A stretch of DNA of 64,000 bases from Perilla frutescens (lineage: Eukaryota > Streptophyta > Magnoliopsida > Lamiales > Lamiaceae), in assembly GCA_026008535.1 (NCBI GenBank), contig BRKX01000003.1:63265001-63329000 (forward strand), read 5' to 3'. The position numbers and the translations under genes are program-made. Under the pieces are notes generated by a model. That model worked only from the letters and a program-made list of their open reading frames with translations. It was not told where the DNA came from and did not search any database. Shown one piece after another: positions 32,841 through 43,440 of the stretch (positions are counted from its first letter, which is position 1; each line of letters begins with the position of its first letter).

Positions 32841-33119
32841 TATAATTTTTTTTTAATTCAAAATTAAATTGCCCTGCATTGAAAATTTCCCTCTCACCAT
32901 ATTATTTAGTAAAAATCTTACCGCCAATATTTCTCACCAAATATAAAAATTCATTTTTTCACGTTAAGGCAAAAGAGATCCCCAAATTTGAACCTAAATC
33001 CCTAATTATCTGAATTGTACCCCATGGGAATCTTCGAAAGCTTCTCTGATTTTTTTCAATTCGTCTTGTTCGAAGGTATGATTAAAACCCAATATTGAAG
33101 GCCTAGTTCACTCTTCAGA

Positions 33120-33245
33120 TTTCGACATTCTTCTCTGAGTCAGTCGTCAATTGTCGTGGAAAAACCAAGCCGGAGAGTGTAAGCACTGGTCGATTTTTGT
33201 TTCGCCATTCTCTCTGTCGAAGAAGACCAAGCTCAGCGAACCAGG
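33120..33245 (+). other. Exon-like segment inside the CACTA element (noncoding or 5' UTR)
   Basis: This stretch is less AT-rich than its surroundings and ends CGAACCAG followed by GTAATG, a good plant splice donor at 33245/33246. A frame covers it, but no protein is recognised. It could be the first exon of a captured gene or of the element's own lost transposase gene. Confidence 0.35.
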
Positions 33246-33623
33246 TAATGATAGGCGACCTACTATTTCGCTATTCTCTTCTCTTCTCAGCCTTCTCTGT
33301 TTGTTTGTTTGTTTGGGATGTGAAAGGGTAAATTTTAGGGGTTTGTGATCAATGACTGTGAATTAGGAAAATACGAACCTTAAATTTCTGCTTATTTTTT
33401 TTCTTTCTGTGAACGATGTGAATGGCTGTGTGAAGATTTTCTCTTTTTGGTGCGTGATCTGAAACAAACTATTGCTTGAACTCTTTTTGGGTGTTCTGGA
33501 ACTCGGTGTGTATTTGGTTCTATTTGAATTGAATAAAATGAGAATGCAAATGGAGGTGGAAATTGAGAGAAATTTTTTTGTAAAATAGATAAATAAACAG
33601 CCCAATTTGTAAAGGGGTTGCAG

Positions 33624-33753
33624 AAATGACGTCACTCCCTTGCAGAGCTCTCTTTCCCTCCATTGCCGCACCTTCTTCACAATCTAGCAGAGGCAGAGCC
33701 CTCTTTTCCTCCTTTTCCGGAATGCCACATCTCGCCGACTTCTCTCACCGTCG
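33624..33753 (+). pseudogene. Captured first coding exon, organelle-transit-peptide-like, inside the CACTA element
   Basis: An acceptor-like GGGGTTGCAG (ending 33623) is followed by AAATG. Forty-two codons then run from ATG 33626 to the donor CG|GTACGT at 33753/33754, leaving a phase-2 junction. The peptide starts MTSLPCRALFPSIAAPSS and goes on with serine and arginine but almost no acidic residues, which is the composition of a plastid or mitochondrial transit peptide. I do not recognise the gene. Its isolated state in a transposon without transposase suggests transduplication of a host gene fragment. A chance ORF in UTR sequence is the alternative. Confidence 0.45.
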
Positions 33754-35191
33754 GTACGTTCTCTTCAATTTCTGGTGGAGGGATTGGATGTTTTTAGTTT
33801 TTCTTTGTTTTTGGATTGTTGTTTGAAATTCGTGGCATTCAGAAATTAGGTAGATTGCTTCGAATGTTCACTAGCTTTGTTGAATATGTTGTTAAATTCT
33901 TTTAGGTGGAAGTGGAATGCCTCAGAGAAAATATGTGATTTGTAATCGCTTCTCTCTCTTATTATTTTTTTTGCAATAATTTCTTATAGATATGTACTTC
34001 AATGACCTATATGATGTACAGTAGTTGTGTTTTCACTCATTCATGAAGTTAATGAATGAATGAACATGCTTGCTTCACTTTCACTATCAATTGTCAATTT
34101 ATCATCACCTTTCTCCTACCTTCTTCTGTAGGAGTAATGCGTTTGCATGACTAGTGCAGAGGCAGAAAATGACATATTGTCTCAATGTTGCATACGCTTA
34201 ACCATTTGATAAGATAATCATGAAACCACTTCATAGTAAACAATCGATTTGATATGCTGGTTGCGGAAGATGTGACAGATTGTATAATTAAGCTTTTGGC
34301 AGATAAGCAAGTTGTTCCCTTTTGTTTCGTGTAAATGCCGATTTAATTCAAAACAACCCAACTTGACGAAGCGTACACTGTGTGAGATGTTGAGTTCATG
34401 ATAAAACCTTGAATTGGCTATTGCTTTCAGCTAACCTTGAATAGTGACTTTAAACATCTTTAGATGATTTTGTTTTCAAATCTATATTTGCATCAATTCT
34501 GCGGTTAATTTTTGAATTTTTTTTTCTACTGATTTATGATTGTTCCACATTATCCATATATTTTCTTTCTTTTTAGTTTTAATAACGGTAAAGCAAAGCT
34601 GTGAATTTATTAATTTCATATACTTTTCGAATTTTACTCTCAGAAGTCTGTCTTAATATCATTGAATCAATGAAAACAAGGTTTGAGCTACAACCAAAAG
34701 TGTATAAAAATAGAGACTGAAACCACAACAAAAAACAGTAATCAATGTATGCCCGTTTCTCCGAGGTTCTGTCAAAGTATCCAATGTCAGGTACTTGGTA
34801 AACTAGCTTCATTATTTAAGCCGTGATTGATCTATCTCTATCTCTGCTTGGAGCAACTAAATCAATTTGGACCTTTATTTTCCTCACCTGACCTTCTGGT
34901 TTTACGACATTCGACAGGTGTTGTCTTCAGACCGAGGTTCATATACAGGTGTAGATCTTTTAGAGGAAATCAATCATTTGCTTGATAGTCGTAGATGCTT
35001 ACTCACTACCTCTAGTTAATAGGCAAGCATCACTATTTTTGGGGTTTTATGTGGTGCTGTGGGGGCTGTAGCAGGTGCAGAGCCAAAAGTTGTACATGCT
35101 ACCTATTGTTTGTGTTTCTTAACGCTACACGAGAGAAAACGTTTTTATGCATTTTATTTTGGGATGTAAGGGTGGACGATTCTAGATTGCT

Positions 35192-35375
35192 ATAGTTTAC
35201 TCAAGAACTTAGTCAAATTTATTTCCATTTTATGATTAACATGATTTTTTGCTGCCTAGATCATTTTTTTAGCTGATGAGTTCATGGTGAAAGGGTTTAT
35301 ATGTATCATCTGGTTTACCCACAAATTTAATCTGCAAAGCATATATAAATTTGACTAAGTTCTTGAGTAAACTAT
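35192..35375. repeat. Perfect 31-bp inverted repeat within the CACTA element
   Basis: Positions 35192-35222 and 35345-35375 are exact reverse complements (31 of 31), separated by 122 bases. The transcript would fold into a long perfect hairpin. It may be a small foldback/MITE with no clear TSD, or a small-RNA precursor. The interior shows no ORF. Confidence 0.9.
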
Positions 35376-36342
35376 ACTTAATCTTAAATACTTAATCTGA
35401 ATATGCACCCTCCCATGAAGACTGAATGTTTTCTTCACATCTCTTGTTCAATTATGATGAGATAAATGAGAAGTCATTATTTTATTTGGGTTTGTGATTC
35501 TCTATCATTCATTCTGCTCTTGCTCCTTAAAAGATTATTTTTTTCTTCACTAATGCTTTTTTCTCCACTTATCATTTCAGGTAGTTGGTTATCTTCTATG
35601 TGCATTATCTAAACACCCACATAAAGAGGATTGTCCAAGCTATTTTTAGGTAAAATCCATCACCAGAATCAAGGAATCTTTAATTTCTTTCATTATTAAT
35701 ATGTTATAATATAGTTTTTGTTGCATTCATAATCATGCACGTACAAACTTGACTTTGCATATGCAGCACGTACAAGCAGAGCCCTACCAACTCTATTCAG
35801 TTTGACTAACAATGCTCTTAAGGCACTATTCCAGTTTCGCCTTCAAATTAATCCTGATATAATTTTCTTCATTTTTTCCCTGCTCTAATTCATGTTTGCG
35901 GTGCTATTGCACTTATTATTTCTTTCTTTCCCATTCTTGATTTATATACACATATAATTTATACATTGTGATTGTGTGTGTGTGGTTGGTGAGTGAAGTA
36001 TGAACACAGAGAAGTTGGATTAGGCATATGCAGTTCAGGTTCAAGTGAGTATTATATCAAAATTTATTCAAATTTATTCGATTCTAACATATTTTTAATT
36101 TAGTTTGCTGTCTGTATTTTCATATGTCAGTTGTATTTACTGCCCATTTTAATATATTTTTCTACATATTGCAAGCATACAGTATTTTCTCAGTTTCTTG
36201 ATTTTTCTTCTGTATAATAAACTCAGGTTTTTACATTGCTCCGTTTTTCAACAAATTGACTTCTTCAGTTTTTTGGGATGATTTTGTATCTGCTTGATGT
36301 GAAATGTTTGTTACCACTTACTTCTCCAACCGTGGCAGGTTT

Positions 36343-36454
36343 ATAGTTGAGTAGTTGAGTTAAATGGCCGTCTCTCAATCACTGAAAAAGTTATTTCGAT
36401 AGTTGAGCAGTTGAGTTGAATGGCAGTCTCTCAATCACTGAAAAAGTTATTCCG
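36343..36454 (+). repeat. 56-bp tandem duplication in the CACTA element
   Basis: Two adjacent copies start ATAGTTGAG at 36343 and 36399 and include TCTCTCAATCACTGAAAAAG. They differ at a few sites. No function is evident. Confidence 0.9.
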
Positions 36455-36659
36455 ATCAAAATGGCTAGCTAGCTAGTTGCAATATATATGTTATCTTTGT
36501 TTTGATATTAGTATGATATAAATATGTGTAGAATGTTAACTATATTCAGATGAATGTATGCATATTTTTTGAATTAGATATACGATGATTTATGGAATTT
36601 CAGTTATTTTTATTATTTTGAAATTATTTTAATTGTTGAAAATATATAAAAAAATTTAT

Positions 36660-37112
36660 AGCGGGCATACATAACGGTACAAACCGTTATATATAATAGT
36701 AATAGATCACACAATGAAGAGTGTTATATATGAAAAAGAAACTGTTATTTAAAAGTGCATAGATAACGGAGAAAAATGAATTTTCATAACGGTAAAAAAT
36801 GTTATATATAACAGTAATAGATCACGCAATGAAGAGTGTTATGTATGAAAAAAAACCGTTATGTAAACGTTCATAGATAACGGAGATAGTTAAACTTTCA
36901 TAACGGAAAAAACCGTTATGTATGTGAGTTATAGATAACGTAATATCCGATGTTATGTTTGTTGCTACAACCGTTATGTTTAATAACATAGATAACGGAT
37001 ATTATTTCGTTATGTATGAGCGCAGCATAGATAATACCAGTATACGTAACAGAGCTTTTTTCACATAGATAACGGATAAAATCCGTTATCTATGAGCGTT
37101 TTTTTGGTAGTG
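36660..37112 (+). repeat. Right subterminal and terminal repeats of the CACTA element
   Basis: About twenty ATAACGG/CCGTTAT words lie between 36670 and 37100, many paired as short palindromes such as ATAACGGATAAAATCCGTTAT. The region ends with the inverted TIR at 37096-37112. Confidence 0.88.
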
Positions 37113-37115
37113 TTG

Positions 37116-38927
37116 TGGTAGTAAAGAAGAAGAATGGAAAGAACAAAATGTGCATCGACTTCACCGATTTAAATAATGCCTACCCAAAGGATCCATTTCC
37201 ACTCTCTCACATCGACATGCTTGTCGACGCAACAGTGAGACATGAGATGATGAGCTTCATGGATGCCTTCTTTGGGTACAATCAGATTCTCTTACATTCG
37301 AATAATCAAGAAAGAACAACGTTCATAAAAAATCGAGGTATCTACTGCTACAAGGTTATGCCATTTGGGTTAAAAAATAAATGAGTGATATATCAGAGAC
37401 TGGTTAACCGTATGTTCAAAAAGTTGATAGGGTCGACGATGGAGGTCTACATAGACGAAATGCTCATAAAATCACTACAAGACAAAGATCACATTGGGCA
37501 CATAAGACAATCATTTGAAGTGTTAAGAAAATACAACATGAAGCTCAACCCCTCTAAATGTTCTTTCGGGGTAACATCGGGAAAATTTTTGGGGTACCTC
37601 GTCACAAAGAGATGAATCGAAGCCAATCCTAACCAAATTAGGGTAGTGGAAAGTATAAAGGCACCACGCAACGTCAAAGAAGTACAAAAGCTCATAGGTC
37701 GTTTAGCATCACTTAGCCGTTTCATATCAAAATATTCTGATAAGAGGCATCTTTTCTTCAATACACTCCGAAAGGGAAAAGACTTCGAGTGGATGCCAGA
37801 ATGCGACCAGGCTCTCAACCAACTTAAGTCTTACCTCTCAAACCTGTCTCTGCTCTGGAAGCCTAACTCAGGTGAATTGTTTTTCATTTATTTATTTGTT
37901 TCTGCTAACTCCTTGTGTGCAGTGTTAGTTCGTGAAGAACAGGAAAGACAACACCCTGTCTACTGCGCCAGCAAATCACTACTCGATGCGGAGACCAGAT
38001 ACACTCAACTTGAAAAATTAGCCCTCGCTCTAGTCATAGCCTCACAAAAGTTGAAGCCATACTTTCAGGCTCACCCCATCATAGTGGTGATGACCTTTCC
38101 ATTAAAGACTGTGTTGGGTAAGCCAGACCTATCCGACAGATTATCAAAGTGAGCAGTAGAGCTTGGAGAGTATGATATCACCTATCTATCCTGGACTGCA
38201 ATAAAATCACAGGTACTGGCCAATTTTATTGCAAAATTTTCATCGGAGTAGCGTGAGCATGCTGAAAAAGAACTACTCTCAAATACCAAGCATCAAAGTA
38301 CAAAGTGGGTCACAACTTATCGTAAGTCAGTTCGGGGGAGATTTTTAAACAAAAGATTCTAGAATGTCAGCATACCTTTCCAAGATGAAGGAGCTATCAA
38401 AATCATTCACATAAGTAGAAGTTACCCATGTGGCGAAGGAAGAAAATTGAAATGCAGATGCACTAGCCAACCTAGGATCGGTAATTGACTGTCAGTCATC
38501 GAAGCACATACACTTAATGTATGCCCAATGGTCAGCAGTGTGGAAAAAATAAGCAAAAACCAAATTAGTGGAAATAGTCGAGGTTGAAGTCAGTTGAATG
38601 ACTCCGATCATCAAATATATTACTGAGAATGAACTACCTGAAGACAAGATAGATGCTAGAAGGATTAGAGCTAAGACAACGAAGTTCAACATGATCAGTG
38701 GGTCTTTATACAGAAGTTCGTACTCAGGCCCCTACCTGAAGTGTGTAGGTCCAAATCAAGCAAAATATATACTTGAAGAATTACACACGAGGGAGAATGT
38801 GGAAATCACTTTGAACCACAAAGCCTCACCAACAGGGCCCAAACAGTAGGTTTTTACTGGCTGACCATGAGAGTCGATTCAAAAGGTCATGTTGAAAAAG
38901 TGATAAATGTCAGAGGTTCACTCAGTC
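37116..38927 (+). pseudogene. Tat-like RT, RNase H and integrase N-terminus
   Basis: RT continues with CIDFTDLNNAYPKDPFPLSHID, FMDAFFGYNQI and MPFGLKNK (stop 37382-37384), then YQRLVNRMFKKLIGSTMEVYIDEMLIKS. The catalytic YIDD reads YIDE here (near 37452). The thumb (GRLASLSRFISKYSDKRHLFF) and first RNase H region (LLDAETRYTQLEKLALALV) follow, to a stop at 38150-38152. The second RNase H-like part is degraded (NADALANLGSVID near 38460). Next come MTPIIKYITENELPEDKIDARR, LYRSSYSGPYLKCV and ILEELHTRENVE, then the start of the integrase zinc region (KCQRFT, 38903-38922). The solo LTR cuts it at 38927. It is multiply disabled. Confidence 0.9.
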
Positions 38928-40237
38928 TGAAATTGCACACCCGTATGAGAAGTATCTATCTGGACAACGTTCGCAAAAAGTTACTGAACGTTATAGATAT
39001 GTTCATAATAAAGTTAAAGAATGTTATTGTGAATGTTTATGCTGTTTGCAGAAAGTAAAACACGCAGAGGTTTGGTAACCCTGTTCGATCAATTGATTTA
39101 CGTCAGAGAAACTTGTCAAGTTCGTGGGAAATAATTAACTACTCTCGTGTCACATTTATTGAGGATTTTACACGCAGTTAACCTCTCGTCACTCGCTACC
39201 CTTTCTACCCGTACACCCTTTTTCACTGAATTAAATCGTGAGATCCTCTCACAATCTAGATGTCTAAGCTATCTAGTTCTCGTAGAAAATCTCTCCCGAG
39301 ACTCCTTTTTACAGTGTATGAACAAGTGTGTTTCAATACACGATGACTAGAACATTAATCTCTAGTCTAATTCACAACCGAAACTATGTGGCTCAAAATA
39401 GTTAGAGCATTTGAAAATAATCTATGCAGTTCTTCTTTTCGGTGTGTTCTCTGCTTATCTAACATGTATATATCCCAGGTTATTTATAGATGAGAAAAGA
39501 TAGCCTAAACATGGGAACAGAAGTCCTAATTTGATTCAGAAATAAACAAGGAAACTTTCCTTGTTTAGAACCGAGATCAAACTCGAACTATGTTAGGAAT
39601 TATTTCAAGTATCGAACTTTGCCTTTAACTTCAGTCTTGAACTCTTCTTGCAGTTTTTGGATAGGTCTTTGAATCTTCTCTTGGTTGTAAACCTTGAACA
39701 TCTCCATCGATCTTTGAAAGAATAATATGGACAAAGGATGTTCATGTAAATATTCAAGAACATTACAATGGACATTATTAATCTTTGAGTCTTCTCTTCA
39801 ATGCAGATGTCCATGTACTTTGCAATGTACATTGTTGATCTTGAATCTTCACATTAAGTAGCACAGTAGAATCTTTTGTATGTTCACATAATGTCTTCAG
39901 GCTATCACTCAAGCTAGCTAGCAGTACACAGCATGTTGAACAATCTTTGTTGTGACACGATGCACAACAGTCTTCTTCTCAGCTCAATCCAAACTCCTTG
40001 CTTTGAGCTATCTTGAGGAAGTTCAAATCACGTTAATGTACATTGTTATGAACGTTGTCCAAAACAGTGAAAATATACTTGGAAAAACCAAATACTAAAG
40101 TAATTTATGAATTGCTATAATGATGAATGACAATCAACCACTTATAATAAGAGCAATGTAGAGCTCTTATTAAACAATCATAGTTCAGTGACACCGTTGA
40201 TTCCAACTTCACTATTGGTGTCACAAAGGCACTAACA
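38928..40237 (-). repeat. Solo LTR of a copia-type element
   Basis: It is 1,310 bp. On the minus strand it starts TGTTAGTGCC and ends GCAATTTCA. It is flanked by the TSD CAGTC (38923-38927 and 40238-40242), and removal restores the Tat frame from KCQRFTQ into the integrase. A TATA box (CTATAAATAAC on the minus strand) lies at 39479-39489. There is no internal region, so this is the product of LTR-LTR recombination. Its TGTTAGTG start and general layout resemble the LTR of element E, but the sequences are clearly different families. Confidence 0.88.
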
Positions 40238-40242
40238 CAGTC

Positions 40243-40933
40243 CAACCATACTTACCCAGAATCACTCGACCCTTCAATAACGTCCTGGACTTTCATGAAG
40301 TGAGGTATGGACATCGTACGAAAACTACCCAAGGGCAGCAATCAGAAAGTCTTTCTCTTGGTCATGACAGATTATTTTACAAAGTGGACTGAAGCAGAGG
40401 CATTCGCACAGGTCAAGGACCATGAGATAAGAGGTTTTGTGTGGAAACATATTTTTTATAGGTTTGGAGTACTAGCCGAGATTGTCACCGACAATGGACC
40501 TCAATTTATCAGCTTTGAGTTCCAAAACTTCTACAAAAAATGGGGAGTCAAGCTAACCTATTCCACCCTAAGGTACCTAGCCGCTAATGGTTAAGCCGAA
40601 GCCTCCACCAAAATAATAATGAGTACTCTGAAGAAAAATCTAGATAAACATAGGGAAAAATGGGTCGAGATCTCCCCAGCTTGCTATGGTCTTACCGAAC
40701 CACAACGCGAACACCTATAGGAGAAACACATTTTTCTCTAACATACGGATCTGAAGTTGTCTTACCTTCAGAGATATGGGTTAGGAATGGGAGGACTTTA
40801 AAGGTGAATGAAAAGGAGAATAATCAAGAGATATAACGTAACCCGGTCACAATTGATGAGCAATGGGATCAAGCAACAATGAAAATAGCCTTATACCAGC
40901 AACGGATAGCCTGACATTATGACAAACACGTTC
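40243..40933 (+). pseudogene. Tat-like integrase core
   Basis: It continues after the solo LTR (TYPESLDPSITSWTFMK, then a stop, then GMDIVRKLPKGSNQKVFLLV). The second catalytic Asp is in IVTDNGPQFISFEFQNFY. The Glu position follows a stop (NG*AEASTKIIMSTL near 40595). A frame change near 40680 leads to LWSYRTTTRTPIGETHFSLTYGSEVVLPSEIW and then DEQWDQATMKIALYQQRI. The sequence is cut where element E begins, near 40934. Confidence 0.88.
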
Positions 40934-41810
40934 AGATTATGTTCGACAATGTGTGCCTGGGTATGTCCCATGAAGTTTTGTTTTCCGTTGTACAAAAAGA
41001 AGAACAGTTGGTAAACTGTTCCAGATTATGTGCCAGACAGAACTAGGGACACTCTATTTATAGTAGTTTCCTTGTTGGAAAGATCTTGCGTCGAACTTGT
41101 TTGGAAGGTCAAGATTAATTCGTTTGACTGCCTTATGGTGTAGATCTTGTGCTGAATTAACCCTCATACACTTGGGAAGTATCTACACACATTTGGAAGG
41201 CCACAAACCACAATCCACTTATCTAGTTGACGGAAGAAAGAGATCAACGCTAAGCTGAAGTGAAGACTATTTATGAAGGCCGATTTATGCAGCAATCGGT
41301 AACACTTATATTTCATTTAGATTCTAGTGTTAGAATCAATTTGTGGTCATTTGTAACTAGTATTTGTTCCTTAAACAGTTCAACGTGATAGACTAGTTTT
41401 GAGTGTTTACGAGTGAAATACGTGAGGGGATTTTTATTCCTTTTTGTACGCAATCTCGGGAGAGATTGTAAGTTGAAGTCATGGGTAGCTAAAGGGAGTC
41501 TAGTGTCACGGTTGTGAGGGGATTTTACAACTTTCGGCTAGCGAAAGAGTTCGAGGAGAAGAACGGGTGACATAAGGCGGGATGCTTGTATGTGTAAGAT
41601 CCTTAATACCCTCTTCGAAGGAGTAACAGTCGAAACTTCAAGTTTGGGAGCAATCCCACCAGAGTAGGTTGGTTGAACTGAACTGGGTTACCATCTCGTG
41701 CGTTTTTACTGCTTTATTCTTTTATGTTCTTGCATCTGTTCCACACATATCATAGAACAGTTTTTAAACAGTTAACTAAAAATCATATAAGCACGGATTA
41801 CTATTTTTCA
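40934..41810 (+). repeat. Element E 5' LTR, 5'-truncated
   Basis: It aligns with 47652-48529 and lacks the first 50 or so bases of the complete LTR. It ends CTATTTTTCA, just before the PBS. Confidence 0.9.
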
Positions 41811-41812
41811 TT

Positions 41813-41824
41813 TGGCACCAGAGC
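41813..41824 (+). other. Primer binding site of element E
   Basis: TGGCACCAGAGC resembles the initiator tRNA-Met site TGGTATCAGAGC with two T-to-C differences. It lies two bases after the LTR end, as in element D. Confidence 0.7.
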
Positions 41825-41897
41825 GGGTTGCCTATATTTAGGTTTGATCATGGAGTATTAATCCGTGTTCTTATGTTGTTTTGCCGAGATTGATTCG

Positions 41898-42838
41898 ATG
41901 AAAGAAGGAGCCTTGACGGTGCGACCTCCGCTCCTTGATAGCAATAACTATGCCTATTGGAAAGCTCGAATGACAGCTTTCATTCGCTCAATTAATGAGC
42001 GTGCCTGGAAGATGATGACAGAAGGGTGGAAGCCTCCTACCAAGAGGGATGAGAAAGGCAAAGCGGTGCAGAAGCGAGAAGAAAAGTTTAACGATGCTGA
42101 TTATCAGATCATGGGGCTGAATGCTAAAGCCATGAACGTCATCTTCTCTACAGTGGACATGAACGTGTTCAAACTCATCTCCATATGTGACAAGGTAAAT
42201 GATGTATGGGATATCCTTCAAACTACTTTCAAAGGAACAAGCAGTGTTCGTGCATCTCGTATGCAGCTTCTTACTACCAGATTTGAAAACCTTTGAATGG
42301 ATGAAGGTAAAAAGCTTGTTGATTTCAACGCCAAAATTTGTGACATAGCTAATGAAAGCTTTGCACTTGGTGATGCCATCTCTGAGTAGAAACTTGTGCG
42401 GAAAGTTCTGCGATCTCTTCCCAAGAGATTTGCATACAAAGTCATGGAAATCGAAGAGGCCAAGGACGTGAGCAAGATGAAGTTACAGGAGCTGATGGGG
42501 TCCTTGAGGACTTTTGAGATGGGACTAATAGATGAAGAGACAGTTCAGAAGAAAAGCATAGCTTTTTAAGCCGGCTCCAGTTCTGATGTGCCGAGTAATG
42601 CCTCTGACAAACAGGATCTGGCTGAGTCAATTGCCTTGCTGACAAAGAATTTCTCAAAATTTGTCAAACGTTATGAGAAGTCTTCACAGAACAATTCTGT
42701 CAAGAACATATTCTCCAAACCTCGGAGAACTAAAGATGAAGATCCAGTGAAGAAAAATTCAAGGAGGTCAAGTGTAGAGAATGTGGTGGTCTTGGGCATT
42801 ATCAAGCCGAATGTGCGAACACTCTAAAGAAGAAAAAT
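41898..42838 (+). pseudogene. Element E gag
   Basis: It starts at ATG 41898 (MKEGALTVRPPLLDSNNYAYWK), the normal beginning of copia gag. The UBN2-type core is present (INERAWKMMTEGW, AKAMNVIFSTVDMNVFKLI, VWDILQTTFKG, RMQLLTTRFENL). Stops occur at 42294-42296, near 42390 and near 42568. A zinc knuckle CRECGGLGHYQAEC lies at about 42775-42818 in a different frame, after a frameshift near 42760. Confidence 0.92.
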
Positions 42839-43440
42839 AAATCCTACAGTTCCACTCTTAGTGAAAGTGATGATCCAGATGATAGTGGGAGTGATGAAGA
42901 ATGCGTGAGCAATCATATTGCTTTCATGACACATTCTTATAAAGAACCTGTGCCTAATTCTGTCTTTGACAGACAGAATGACAATGTTTCGGAATGCAGT
43001 GACGATGAAGAATTCACTGAAGAGACTGCCATTGAAGCATACAAAAAGCTTCATGAGAACTGGACCATGGTGGTTAAAGTTAATAAAGGGCTGATGAAAG
43101 AGAATGAGGATCTTATTAAAGAGAGAGATAGTCTGTCCATGCGTGTCAATGAATTGCAGAATGATCTTCAACAATCCAGAAACAATTCTCACTCCTAGAA
43201 TGGTGAACTGCTTCATCTAAAGAAGCTCGTCAAGATGATGAATTCAGGATCATCTCAGCTCGATGATATCCTTTCTAAGGGAAAAAATCCGCAGGACCAT
43301 ACAGGACTTGGATACACTAGTGGAAAGTTCTTTGATCATTTATGTCAAGGACAAACATCTGGAACGCATGATGAATCTGTTCCAGAACCTGAAGAATATC
43401 CGGATGTCAAGGACAAACATCCGGATGCTCGCGACACATG
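42839..43440 (+). pseudogene. Element E gag-protease linker
   Basis: An acidic serine-rich stretch (SESDDPDDSGSDEE) is followed by a probable coiled coil (AYKKLHENWTMVVKVN..NEDLIKERDSLSMRVNELQNDLQ), a stop at 43196-43198, and the SIRE-type motif SGSSQLDDILSKGK near 43245. The region around 43330-43435 contains a partly duplicated segment (GTCAAGGACAAACATC at about 43345 and 43407). Here the usual WYLDSGCSRHMTG site is damaged; only CGCGACACATGACTGGAGAT remains. Confidence 0.8.

Larger units (their letters stand above)
32549..37112. mobile_element. CACTA (En/Spm-like) DNA transposon, apparently non-autonomous
   Basis: The left end is CACTACCAAAAAAAC and the right end is its near-perfect inverted copy (ending TTTTTTTGGTAGTG). 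It is flanked by the 3-bp TSD TTG (32546-32548 and 37113-37115), as expected for CACTA elements. Removing the element and one TSD copy restores the Tat RT frame. Both ends carry many copies of an ATAACGG-type word in both orientations, typical CACTA subterminal repeats. I find no transposase ORF in the 4.56 kb. The interior holds gene-like sequence with splice-site-like junctions (33120-33760 and about 35580), a 31-bp perfect inverted repeat and a 56-bp tandem duplication. Confidence 0.92.
3239..40933 (+). mobile_element. Tat/Ogre-like Ty3/gypsy element, host of the nested insertions
   Basis: Only pieces remain: 3239-3771 (protease-RT linker), 32424-32548 (RT), 37116-38927 (RT-RNase H), and 40243-40933 (integrase). 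Everything between is later insertion. The 5' LTR, gag and protease are missing, because the left end is a junction with the minus-strand element A. The right end is lost where element E begins; a Tat-type LTR may survive near 51390-51840. It is the oldest layer: it carries the nest B/C/D, a CACTA element, a solo LTR and element E. The family call rests on the linker ILGRPWIHKLK, the RT motif YIDxMLIKS and the RNase H/integrase layout typical of Tat lineages. Confidence 0.85.

Noticed and set aside
33363..33680. 105-codon minus-strand ORF in the CACTA element as transposase
   Set aside because: It is low-complexity and has no transposase motif. The gene-like signals here are on the plus strand.
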